DNA of 64,000 nt from Archilochus colubris (taxonomy: Eukaryota; Chordata; Aves; Apodiformes; Trochilidae): assembly GCA_023079485.1 (NCBI GenBank), contig CM041115.1, forward strand, positions 47,210,156 through 47,274,155, written 5' to 3'. Positions 55,201 to 64,000 of this stretch are shown one piece after another; the stretch's first letter is position 1; each line of letters opens with the position of its first letter. The notes beneath the pieces were generated by a model. It did no database searches. It was not told where the DNA came from and saw nothing but the letters and a program-made list of their open reading frames with translations. A program made the translations under genes and the position numbers.

Positions 55201-55528
55201 GGATTAGTGGTAGCTTTCTTATCATTACATGACCCTGGTTGTTTGAGACTTTATTTCTGACAAGGCAAGAGAGAGGGATCTGCAGTGTGGATGATTGGTG
55301 TTCTCTTCACCTGCCTGGGACAATTTCCTGGAGTGTGGTAGCGTAATTCAGGAGTGTTGAAAATTCTTTAACCTCTAACCTTTTAACCTCTACCGCTGTA
55401 CAACAGGAGATATATCTGCATATTTAATAGTCTTAAAAATTTTTGTTTCTGTCTGATTTAGATGATGCATTTTTTATCCCACACTCGTGCCAGGCAAATA
55501 GTTTTTTAATTATTTTTTTTCTGCTCAG
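49212..55528 (+). other. POLK: POLK intron between coding exons 2 and 3
   Basis: 6.3 kb intron containing a 1.2-kb inverted CR1 element (52250-53431). Otherwise it is AT-rich without recognisable features. Confidence 0.85.
52250..53431 (-). mobile_element. CR1 LINE, 1.2 kb, inverted, with reverse transcriptase remnant
   Basis: On the minus strand this runs from a reverse transcriptase segment (VLYLDFSKAFDTFSH, at about 53300-53380) through the typical CR1 3' region to the tail near 52257 (TTGGAAAGGACCTTTCAAGT seen on the plus strand in reverse sense). It is 5'-truncated and interrupted by frameshifts and stops, so it is dead. The open frames at 52408-53409 on both strands belong to it. Confidence 0.9.
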
Positions 55529-55681
55529 GTGGACAAATTGGTGATAGAACTGGAACGGAGCCGTAATCTCAGCAATACAATTGTACACATTGACATGGAT
55601 GCCTTCTATGCAGCTGTGGAAATGAGAGACAATCCAGAGCTGAAGGAAAAGCCTATAGCAGTGGGGTCAATGAGTATGTTG
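55529..55681 (+). CDS. POLK: POLK coding exon 3 (residues 87-137, palm with first catalytic Asp)
   Basis: The exon encodes 51 codons, beginning [20 protein letters not shown], then [20 protein letters not shown] and [23 protein letters not shown] is the Y-family motif I. D108 (human D107) and the following backbone bind the two catalytic metals, and Phe-Tyr forms the steric gate region that excludes ribonucleotides. The acceptor is CTGCTCAG|GTG and the donor TTG|GTAAGG. Reading past the donor adds about 28 codons before a stop; these are intronic. Confidence 0.97.
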
Positions 55682-56074
55682 GTAAGGCCAAATGTGAAGC
55701 TAAAGAAGAGATCAGTTACTTTAAAATTACCTTCAAGGTACCTTACTCTAAAGCCTAATAAACCATAAAAAAATAACCTAATATGATGGCACTCTTACAT
55801 AGAGAATTTTTATGAGTGCGGAAAAAATAATATATGCAACATCTCCTCTTAGACTTGACCCTGTAGACTGGATTTTATTTTTCAGTAAAAAGTCTAGTCT
55901 GGAAAGTTGAAAGGGATGGGAAGGAGGAGAGAGAGGGGGGGGAATGCCAAATCAAATCTCAGCCTCACTAGTCTTTTTTGCAGGGACATACGGGCTTAGA
56001 ACTTGATGATGTAACACTAAACTTCAAGAAAAAAATTGATTACTGAACACTAAACTTATTTAATCTCTCTTAAG

Positions 56075-56206
56075 TCCACCTCAAATTACCATGCTAGGAG
56101 ATTTGGTGTACGTGCAGCCATGCCTGGATTTATTGCTAAAAAGCTATGTCCACATCTCACTATAGTACCATTAAACTTTGAAAAATACGGCAAAGTGAGT
56201 AAAGAG
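56075..56206 (+). CDS. POLK: POLK coding exon 4 (residues 138-181, fingers)
   Basis: This is a 44-codon, phase-0 exon beginning STSNYHARRFGVRAAMPGFI and ending FEKYGKVSKE. The acceptor is CTCTTAAG|TCC and the donor GAG|GTAAGT. The NYHARRFGVRAAMPGF block is the Y-family fingers motif that contacts the incoming nucleotide's phosphates and base; the Tyr and Arg residues for triphosphate binding are present. The following stretch is less conserved, as usual in vertebrate POLK (His-Leu-Thr and Leu-Asn-Phe replace mammalian residues I recall). Confidence 0.97.
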
Positions 56207-57613
56207 GTAAGTCTGAACATGCTTTCTAACTGAAAGTCAGTGTACTTAGTCAGGGTACTGACTGAAAAGTACTAACTGAAAGTCAGTGTACTTTACTGAT
56301 GTTCTAGGTAATATGAAATATTGAATAATAATGTATGAATAATATATAAACATTAAACTCTTCAATGATGTGGCTTTGAGTGTAAGATGAACAAAGCATC
56401 AGTGCTTTTGGCCAAGGAGATGTGAAAGTGTCAGATTCAGCTGTCTTGTGATTTTAATGAAGTCAGTAGTGATGCTGATGGAGATTTTCAAAAGTGTAGT
56501 GAACTGTTAATACCACTTGAGCCTTATTATTAAAACTTAAGAGCAATGGAGCAGTATAAAGACACAGACACATATATGTACAAATACTCAAAACCAATTA
56601 CATAGTTATTAGGATGCTGAAAGTACATTTTAAGCATGGAGATAACTTCCTGTATTGCATAGCTATAATTTTGAAGGCTTATTTCTGGAGAGAGAAACAA
56701 AGAGCATTAGTGAGTTCTAAATGCAGGTTCTTTTGTTTTAAAAGAAGGGACTTAAAATAAAAAGCAAAAAATTAAGGAGAAAAATAATCACACTATGTTT
56801 TAACAGAAATAATTTTACTTAGTGGGAGGAGAAAATCCTTAAGATACCCAAAACCCTGTTAAAAAAACGTTAAAAAAAGAGGAGAAAGATCTTTTGTAGG
56901 TCTTAAATCAAACTAGTCTGTGGAACAAGTCTCCTGACTTCAATGAAGTTACGCCAAGATTTATTTATTTATAGTAGAGAAAACATGACACAGTCAAATT
57001 TTCTTTTTAATTAAAAAAAAAAAAAAAGACGGGGAAGAACAGGGGAAAAGGTATAATTTCTATTTTTGACCATTTGGTTGATTGTGTAACCTTTTGGGAA
57101 GATGCACTTAGCACTAAAGATTTTTCTAACTATTTTTGCCTGTGGCATTAACCAGTGCTTTTAAAGATTTGCTATAACTTTAGGTTGAATTTAATTTAAA
57201 ACTTCGGTGTTTGGGTTTTGGGTTTTTTTTAAACTTTGCATATGCTATGTCTTGATACACAGTCCACAGAAAGGTCCATCAGCTTATGTGCTCTGCTGAA
57301 TTCCTAGATCCCTACAGTTTTTTTCAAGTAGTTACTGCCATGTCTGTGAACACAGTGCCTGTGAATTCCTTATACACCGGTCTTAATGACCTCTGCTCGC
57401 AATCTGTTTAGTTCTTTCTTATTGTTGATATCTTGATATTTGTGAGAAGCAGTACTATAATTTTCCAAAATAATAAATAATTTGTTCTATAAGTATCTTT
57501 AATATTAATTGGGTTTTTTTAAGTTTCAGAGTATATTTGTTCACCTGATAATTGTGTGTCAAGATCTGCTCTTACAACAACAAAGCTTTAACTTTCACTA
57601 TATGTTTGCCAAG
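56207..57613 (+). other. POLK: POLK intron between coding exons 4 and 5
   Basis: 1.4 kb intron. A 22-bp exact direct repeat (56226-56247 and 56272-56293) lies just after the donor, and there is a short A-run near 57014. The short intron between exons 3 and 4 (55682-56074) holds nothing notable beyond a G-rich patch near 55934. Confidence 0.85.
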
Positions 57614-57767
57614 GTTAGAGAAATATTGACTGAATATGATCCTGGTTTTATGCCTATGGGCCTAGATGAAGCTTACCTGAATATAACAGAGCACTTAGAG
57701 GAAAGACTGAACTGGCCTGAAGATAAGAGAAGATTCTTTTTAAGCACAGAAAGCACTACAGAAAAAG
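57614..57767 (+). CDS. POLK: POLK coding exon 5 (residues 182-232, second catalytic motif)
   Basis: The exon encodes 51 codons plus one base (phase 1 at its 3' end). It begins VREILTEYDPGFMPMGLDEA, then YLNITEHLEERLNWPEDKRR. LDEAYLNIT is Y-family motif III; D199 and E200 (human D198/E199) complete the catalytic triad. The acceptor is GCCAAG|GTT with a weak pyrimidine tract. The donor is AAAG|GTAAGC, with the GT at 57768. An open frame runs from upstream intron through this exon and past the donor, so the exon limits rest on homology and splice signals. Confidence 0.96.
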
Positions 57768-58138
57768 GTAAGCAAATTACTGTCTTTTCACATGGTCACA
57801 TGGCACTGAGGGGGCAGTTTCTTTTTGGGATCCTTGGCAGAATGATGATGGCACTAAATTGTGCTTACAATTTAATCTTTATTTTCTTAACAGGAAATTA
57901 TGATGAGCACAGGATTTATTATTAGAATAGCTCAGGACTCCTACAAGCAGAATCAGTGTAGTACAGTCTGTAAGTAGTGTAATACAGAATTTATAATGCA
58001 ACTTACAATTTCTAGTCACCTGGGACCTCTGCAGGTTGGGTCATATCTTACTATATTGTCTGCTGTATCAATTTAACAGTCTTAACAGTCTCTAAAATAA
58101 AAAAATCACGTAAGAGAATACAAGAATGAAGGAAGCTG

Positions 58139-58450
58139 ATGAAGGGGTCCCTGGACAGGAGTAAGAGGTGGGTCCTGGTCTCACTGTCCAGCAACAGTTC
58201 TGCTCCAGGTTCCTCCACAGGACTTGTAGCTGCTTGGTTTTACAGTCAGAGCTCTGAGTGCTGTTATGCTCCCCTGTCCTGTGGAGGGGTCACAGACACC
58301 ACCTGGCTGGGCATGTGCCTCCAAGGCCAGCGAGGAAGGGAGGAACCAGCATGGTGCCCAGGGGCTTTGGGCCCAGTAGGGAGGGGAAGGTGCAGTCTGT
58401 TTGGTTCCTCTGGTGCACAGGTGCACAGGACCTTCAGGGCCTGGTAATGA
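58139..58450. repeat. GC-rich segment, possible unclassified repeat
   Basis: About 310 bp much richer in G and C than the surrounding intron, with open frames on both strands and no recognised domain. The sharp composition change suggests an inserted repeat, but I cannot assign a family. Confidence 0.35.
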
Positions 58451-58560
58451 GAAAGCAAATGGAAACGTGACCTGCTGGGTCACAGAGGATGGCCTCTTGC
58501 CTGATAAAATGGAGCAAGTTATGCTAAATGCATTTTGTTACCAGGGTTTGGGAGCAGGGG

Positions 58561-58586
58561 GTAACAGACACACGAGTGTCTGTTAC
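58561..58586. repeat. Perfect 11-bp inverted repeat, 4-nt loop
   Basis: Arms GTAACAGACAC and GTGTCTGTTAC separated by ACGA, just 3' of the GC-rich segment in a POLK intron. Confidence 0.9.
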
Positions 58587-59912
58587 GTAAGCCTCAGATA
58601 AAATGCATTGGAAATGTAAATACTTAAGTCCTTGCATAATTGCCCTCCCATGTACTCTCTATATCCAGTTTCTTAGTTTACATATTAACTTTCTCTGCTG
58701 CTCAGCCAAGCGTAAAAAATCTGATGATGATTATTTAGAATTGGAGGATTTTTTTTTTAACTTAAGTAAAATGTGTGATAAGGGTTTACTAGGTTTAGTT
58801 AATCAAATTTCGTGTTTTAGGTTTGTACTTTTTGTTTACAATTCAACATGATAATTTTGCAAATAAATTGTAATAATCTGAGAAATATTCTGTTCTAATG
58901 GTTATTTGTATTTCGCAAAGATTTTTTCTAAAATACTATAGTGAATCCTGAAACATGAGAAATTGTCTGCAAAGACAATGTGCGTAAACTTTGGTTACAT
59001 AATTATAAGACTAAACATGCATAAAGTAATGAGCACTGCAGGAGTTCAGTAGTGTTTAAGATATGACTGGATTTTGGTTGGCTCTAAATGATGGAGTTGG
59101 AACCACATCCACAGATGTATAAGCAATCAAGAATAAATAAAAAAGGAGTAATGTAAATGGTTGATTGGTGCACAAACCAGAAAATTATCTAAGTAGTCTT
59201 TAAGAGTATAATCAATGAGTGATACAGCACTACTGAAAGGCATTAATTGATTAGAAAGAAACAAACTGCTGTAGTCTTTAAAAAGTAAGTGTCACTGATG
59301 TGTAGTCATGTGCCTTCTCCGACATCTTTGTTCTTCTGAAATACAAGCAAGCAGTCAGAATATAAAGTTTGTATAATCATATGAAAGGCTGCTGACATAA
59401 CTTGTTTTATGATGACTGTAGTCGAAACTAGACTGCAATCTAAAACTATCATCAGACTGGTAGTTCTGGAACCAGATATTCCAGAACCCTAATTTTATTT
59501 GGAGAATATTAAAAAAACTTCTGCAAAAGATTTTTATTGACACATACAAGGGAGCATCTGGTCTTCCCTCTGATATGAAAAAGAAATACTGCCAACATTT
59601 TTCTGGTTTTCTGCTGCTCCAGCAACAGACTATTGAGCCTTGTTGCTTTTCTGGAAGTTATGTCCAGTCTTATAGCTAGTTGTTTCAACCTCAGTCAAAC
59701 TGAAATCATATCAAGAATAAAGCATTTATGACTTTACTTTCTTCAAAAAAAAAAAAAAAAAGTGATGCAGTTGTTTTGGCTAAATAATTACATTTCTTTG
59801 TCAAACAGAAGAAAAAGTACCTTCTAATGAACTCTCTTCAGCCACTCTAGAAAAGATTCAACAGAATTCATGTTTTATATGGATGGATTGTTTGTACTTC
59901 TTTCTAATGTAG

Positions 59913-60128
59913 ATAAAGATGATACAAAGAGATCTGCCAAATCAAATGAAGATGGATACTCTTCTTCACCAGTACTGTTTGAAGACAGCACACCTCTTAC
60001 AGATGACCACCCTGAACAAGGACATAAATCAGTGGAAAATTCAGTTGTCTTTGGAACTTCTGCAGAGGAAGTTGTGAAGGAAATTCGCTTTAGGATTGAG
60101 CAGAAAACGCAACTGACTGCTAGTGCAG
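59913..60128 (+). CDS. POLK: POLK coding exon 6 (residues 233-304, variable insert then palm)
   Basis: 216 nt, phase 1 at both ends; the split codon G|AT gives Asp. The first two thirds encode a poorly conserved, acidic Ser-rich loop (SSSPVLFEDSTPLTDD), which by my count is about eight residues shorter overall than the human counterpart. It then becomes strongly conserved: NSVVFGTSAEEVVKEIRFRI and EQKTQLTASA, the palm helix and strand before the motif ending SAGIAPN. The acceptor is TCTAATGTAG|AT and the donor GCAG|GTATTC. An alternative acceptor (CAG ending at 59808) would add 104 nt and cause an in-frame stop. Confidence 0.95.
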
Positions 60129-61304
60129 GTATTCAGACACATATGAATAATAATAACTCTCTGTAATAATGTTAAGATTTGCTAACAGTTCTCCACACTG
60201 GCTGTTGCTTAAGGCAATACCAAATTTCATTGAAAAGCTAGCTCTCAGAGAGGTCACTAGAAACAGTTTATGTTCCTGGACTTAGTTTGGATGCCATCAT
60301 AACTGCTTTGTGAACCAGATCAGTGAGGCATCATGGAGTGCTGAACTTCATGAATCTGATGGGGAAGGCCAGGGAACTGTTGAATGTAAGTGGAGGTAAA
60401 GTAACAGCTTTAGGAAGGAGCTGCACAGAACACCCTGCCCCCTCATATATGTTATTGCACAAATGGTAGCAAAGTAATAGTTTTGTTCTCCTGAAAGCTT
60501 GTCTTCCTAAGGATAAGCTAGTGTTTGGAAAACAGACACAGCTTTTTTAAGTGCACCAGAGATTTTAAGCCCAAAAAAGGAAAGTTAGAAGGCTATTTGA
60601 GAATACATTGATAATCAATAGAATTACTTCTACCATTTTGCATGATACATTAAATCAGTGAGAAAATGAAAATTTAGAGTGCTAGGGCTGTAGCACATAA
60701 TAATTGTATTTTTCTTTCTAAAGCATGTCCGGAGATCATTTGTAAGAACACTTACCTACATAAAAAAGATCAATCTATCATGATCCTCACATGTTATTGA
60801 AACGTAGATGTATTTCTGAGTGACTATATAGCAGTGGTAGAGCACAGAAGACTTAAGTATAGTAAATTTTGTCAAAATTAATGTAGTCTTTTGCTGAAAT
60901 ACAAAGAAGAAATATCTTCTTATGAAGAGTTCCTTAGAACTGCTGTTCTAAGCATTTGCTTTTGTCTCTATCATGACTGCCATCATCAAATCATTCAATC
61001 ATTTATCTTATGTTAAACATTATTTAACCCCTCACAATCTTTGTTACCCTGAACGTCTTAAAGCAGCAGGTACACTTTTTCCTGTAACTGTAATCAGTTA
61101 TGTTTAGTCTACCACAGGCATTTATATTCTCACAGGTCTATTACAAAATGTTTTTGCATATTTGGAACAAATGTTGTTATTGTTGTTCTGTTGCTTATGT
61201 TTAGTCTTTGCCAAATGTGTAGGCTATTCTTGTGCTTTTAAATTTTGAACAAAATGAAAGATGATGCTGTATTTTTTTAGAAATGTTTTTTCTTTATTTT
61301 TAAG
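60129..61304 (+). other. POLK: POLK intron between coding exons 6 and 7
   Basis: 1.2 kb AT-rich intron with nothing notable. The following 183-bp intron (61430-61612) is also plain. Confidence 0.85.
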
Positions 61305-61429
61305 GAATAGCACCAAATACAATGTTAGCAAAAATGTGCAGTGATCGTAATAAACCTAATGGGCAATACAGAATTGCTCCTGACAGACAAGCAGTGATAG
61401 ACTTCCTGAAAGATTTGCCCATCAGAAAG
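61305..61429 (+). CDS. POLK: POLK coding exon 7 (residues 305-346, SAGIAPN motif)
   Basis: 125 nt, starting phase 1 (split Gly) and ending phase 0. It reads GIAPNTMLAKMCSDRNKPNG, then QYRIAPDRQAVIDFLKDLPI and RK. The SAGIAPNTMLAK...SD.NKPNGQ block is a Y-family signature in the palm, supporting primer-strand and triphosphate placement. The acceptor is TTTTTAAG|GAA and the donor AAG|GTAAGG. The reading frame continues open into the intron to about 61570, which is not coding. Confidence 0.97.
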
Positions 61430-61612
61430 GTAAGGCATACCAAGACATTTACCATGCAATCATATATGTTCCCTCCTTGTGTTCTAAAATCAAGATTTCT
61501 TATGATATATGCTTTTCTAGGTCAGCTGGCCTGTTGTGTTTGGTTTAAATTGTTCTTGATACTGGGTCTACAAATGGGAAGTTGTTTCCAACACAGTGAC
61601 ACTCTTTTTCAG

Positions 61613-61779
61613 GTGCCAGGCATTGGAAAAGTAACGGAGAAGATGTTAAGAGCCCTTGGAATTGTGACTTGCTCAGAACTTTACCAGCAGAGGGCACTGC
61701 TTTCTCTTCTTTTTTCAGAAGCATCTTGGCGTCATTTCTTGGATATTTCTCTTGGTTTGGGTTCAACACATTTGGAGAA
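61613..61779 (+). CDS. POLK: POLK coding exon 8 (residues 347-401, thumb with helix-hairpin-helix)
   Basis: 167 nt, phase 0 start and phase 2 end. It begins VPGIGKVTEKMLRALGIVTC, then SELYQQRALLSLLFSEASWR and HFLDISLGLGSTHLE. The PGIGKVTEKML turn is the helix-hairpin-helix of the Y-family thumb that grips the DNA backbone. The acceptor is CTTTTTCAG|GTG. The donor is GAA|GTACGT, whose first intron base is the last G of a would-be AAG codon. The YQQRAL codons contain a perfect CTCF core match (61684-61696). Confidence 0.96.
61684..61696 (+). promoter_or_regulatory. CTCF core motif match inside POLK exon 8
   Basis: CCAGCAGAGGGCA, followed by CTGC, fits the CTCF core and overlaps codons for Tyr-Gln-Gln-Arg-Ala. 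Confidence 0.4.
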
Positions 61780-63698
61780 GTACGTTTTTGGCCTCCTACA
61801 TTTACATTTTCTAAATTTTTTCTTGTGCATATTATGTGCTTCATATATTAAGACGTATTTTATTGACAAACAAATACCATAACAATTTGGTAGGTTTAAT
61901 AAATTTTAAAAGATTTCTGAAAACTGTGATGCTTATGGCTAGGATACACAAAACAGCCAAACATTAAAGAATACAAGTTTGTACAGCCATGCCTAATATG
62001 AGTCAAAAAGGACAAGTTGAGGATAAGTGTATATTAAAACATCTGTAGTCACTATAATTTAGGATAATCTTGTAATTACTAAAATACCCAAAAAGAAATG
62101 AGTTGTCTGAAGCAGAGAAGTGCCTGTGTACCCCATCGTGTTTATGTACATATTGGTAATATCAGCTTTTGAATTCGTGCAGATAGATCTGAAGGTTTTT
62201 ATATCCTCCTTCATATGTGTTCTGTTATATTACCTTCATGGCCTTTTAGCCATCTTTTTGGGAGAGGAGGTACCAGTCTTAGTACTGAATACATCTTTCA
62301 ATTATATGTGTAATTTCTAAGCTTGTCCTGGGTACAAACACAGAACACTTAAAAAAACCCATAGCATTTTGCAGTTTGTGTAACCAAGAGTCTTAATGTA
62401 GCATTTAGTCTTTTCTTTTAAATATTACTTCTTTAAATATCCCTCTATCCTTCCTGAAGTGCTGAAATTCTGTTTAAAAAGGCATGGATTTGGTTTCATT
62501 AAGAGTTCCAAAGTGTCTTACATACTTCTGTAAGTTCTTCAAACACCATAGTCCTCAGTAAATGGTTCCTCTTGTGATCATTGTCTTTCACCACTTTCTT
62601 TTAGGAAAATGAGGATACTAGGTTCGTTATTTCCAATACTTAAAAAATGAAGAAGGAACTAAAAAGAAAATCCTTCGAGAAGATCCTTTTATGCAGAAGA
62701 GCTGTTACAGGATGCTCAGAGACAGAAAGAATTATAGAATCATAGCATGGCTTATGTTGGAAAGGGACCTTAGAGATTATGTACTCCAGCCTCCTGCCAT
62801 GCCAGCGACTTCTCTCAGCTAGACAGTTTCTCAAAGCCTCATCCATCCTGGCCTTGAACACCTCCAAGGAGGAGGCATCCACAACTTCTCTGAGCAATCT
62901 GTTCCTAAGTCTTACCACCCTCGTACTTAACAACTTCTTCCTAAGATCTAGTCTAAACCTCTTCAGTTTAAAACCATTTCCCCTTGTCCTGTTGCTGGAC
63001 ACTCTTATGAAAAGTCCCTTTCCAGCCTTTCCGTTTAGGAACATGTTAGGTCTGTTTAGGTGTTGGAAGGCAGCTAGAAGGTCCCCCCAGAGTCTTCTCT
63101 CCTTTAGGCTGAACAGTCCCAGCTCCCTCAACCTCTGCTTCTAGCAGAGGTGCTTCAGCCCCCGGATCATCTCTGTGGCCCTCCTCTGGATTCATTCCAA
63201 CAGATCCAAGAAATAAAAAACCAAAGCCTGAACACTTCACCCTTAACATGGGCAATAATTTAGATGGAAAGCAAACCCAATTCCTCCTACAAGCAAATAG
63301 TCAAATATATGTAGTACAGTTGGGATTTTAATAGTAGGGCTTCACAGGTATAGCTGGGTGAAACAGCATAGATTAATAGTTAGTTTTATTTTTTAAAAAG
63401 TCTCTTCTGAGCAGGGACTTTTGTGGGTTGTTTTTTTTTTCAACAAGTGGTTTATTTTTATTTTCATGTGCATCTGATCTATGTCTTTATTCTGTCTATA
63501 GTAGTTAAAGATTTAAAAAAAAAATGTTCTTCATTTTGCACTTGCTTAAAACTTGATGTACAAGTTTTGTAGAAGAAGTTAACACCCACATTGTACAGAA
63601 GACTGCTGTTAGTTATTGAAGCATGATTGGTGTAGTCAAAAGTTTATTGAATAAAGATAATAGCTCTGTGAATATAATATTTTTTTTTCTTTTTAAAG
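61780..63698 (+). other. POLK: POLK intron between coding exons 8 and 9
   Basis: 1.9 kb, bounded by GTACGT and TTTTAAAG. It contains an inverted CR1 fragment at 62731-63210. The last 269 bases of the window (63732-64000) are the start of the next intron and show nothing further. Confidence 0.85.
62731..63210 (-). mobile_element. CR1 LINE fragment, inverted
   Basis: Plus strand shows AGAATCATAGCATGGCTTAT, then TGGCCTTGAACACCTCCAAG and finally CTGTGGCCCTCCTCTGGATT, the reverse of a CR1 3' region. It spans about 480 bp in the intron before POLK exon 9; the 121- and 163-codon frames here are element-derived. Confidence 0.88.
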
Positions 63699-63731
63699 GG
63701 ATGGAGAAAGGAAAAGCATGAGCACTGAAAG
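63699..63731 (+). CDS. POLK: POLK coding exon 9, 33-nt microexon (residues 402-413)
   Basis: A very small exon between TTTTTAAAG and GTATAC. With the split codons it reads K-DGERKSMSTE-R and joins in frame to LGSTHLE of exon 8. It matches the conserved vertebrate POLK segment DGERKSMS.ER at the thumb to little-finger linker, a positively charged stretch expected along the DNA. The phase (needs one base in, leaves two bases out) agrees with the upstream donor. The following exon, expected to begin with TFSE, is not in the remaining 269 bases. Confidence 0.93.
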
Positions 63732-64000
63732 GTATACCTCTTTAGTATTGAAAAAATACATTAATCATTAAAACTACTTAATGCCAAGTAATGTATACTT
63801 TTCTTAGTCATGTAATTTTATCGTCTATTAATATGTGTTCAAAAGACACATCTACAGCTAGTTCACTAAATAATGTTCAGGCTTTCATTATTGTGTATTT
63901 CTTTGGCTTTCTGTGAAGGTACTTATGTCAGTCTTTGTGTTCTCTTTTCTCATTATTTGATTCTCTTAATGCCTCAAAATATTCTTTAAGCCATAATATA

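Larger units (their letters stand above)
57768..59912 (+). other. POLK: POLK intron between coding exons 5 and 6
   Basis: 2.1 kb. It contains a GC-rich segment (58139-58450) of possible repeat origin, an 11-bp perfect hairpin (58561-58586) and an A-run near 59746-59761. No exon is recognised. Confidence 0.85.
46840..64000 (+). other. POLK: POLK gene, 5' half (nine coding exons; continues past right edge)
   Basis: DNA polymerase kappa is the Y-family translesion polymerase that bypasses minor-groove N2-guanine adducts and extends mismatched ends in the nucleus. Nine exons join with consistent phases and GT-AG sites to give about 412 residues, nearly collinear with the vertebrate protein (about 870 residues). 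Domains in order are N-clasp (about 1-95), palm with catalytic D108 (HIDMDAF) and D199/E200 (LDEA), fingers, and thumb with a helix-hairpin-helix segment. These correspond to human D107 and D198/E199, offset by one because the N-terminus is one residue longer. The little finger/PAD, the two UBZ fingers and the PIP motifs are outside the window. No stop or frameshift interrupts the gene. Confidence 0.96.

Noticed and set aside
62640..63255. 163-codon minus and 121-codon plus frames
   Set aside because: They are produced by a CR1 fragment in a POLK intron.

Overview
This is an ordinary vertebrate nuclear segment, almost certainly from a bird. The evidence is the set of CR1-type LINE fragments (at about 1-1250, 14745-14910, 46605-46715, 52250-53431 and 62731-63210), the mostly intronic AT-rich sequence, and spliced exons of two well-known genes in head-to-head arrangement. 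The species cannot be fixed from the sequence alone. No operon, CRISPR array, phage or other prokaryotic feature is present, and no tRNA or rRNA gene was recognised.

Minus strand, about 36.4 kb down to 1: the 5' part of CERT1 (COL4A3BP), the ceramide transfer protein. Three coding exons are visible (35988-36083, 32323-32457, 15872-15988). They encode residues 1-116, that is the acidic N-terminus plus essentially the whole PH domain that targets CERT to Golgi PI4P. The Ser-rich, FFAT and START parts lie off the left edge. Intron 2 (16.3 kb) carries two copies of a GC-richer LTR-like repeat and a striking 736-base T-free minisatellite.

Centre, about 35.3-37.3 kb: a CpG island that looks like a shared bidirectional promoter for CERT1 (leftward) and POLK (rightward). 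It holds three 19-bp ZNF143/THAP11-type motifs, YY1-type motifs and GC boxes. CERT1 has upstream AUGs in this region, one of them in a TISU-like context.

Plus strand, about 37.0-64.0 kb: the 5' half of POLK, the Y-family translesion DNA polymerase kappa. A long first intron (about 9.8 kb) precedes nine coding exons (46840-46977, 49092-49211, 55529-55681, 56075-56206, 57614-57767, 59913-60128, 61305-61429, 61613-61779, 63699-63731). Together they give about 412 residues: N-clasp, the catalytic palm with its HIDMDAF and LDEA motifs, fingers and thumb. The little-finger (PAD) region, UBZ zinc fingers and PIP boxes lie beyond the right edge.

The two genes are not in one pathway: ceramide transport from ER to Golgi versus DNA damage bypass. 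Their link here is the shared promoter. I found no credible undescribed system. The most unusual items are the strand-asymmetric minisatellite in CERT1 intron 2, the triple promoter motif, the TISU-like uORF, a CR1-in-CR1 nested insertion, and a perfect CTCF-core match inside POLK coding exon 8.
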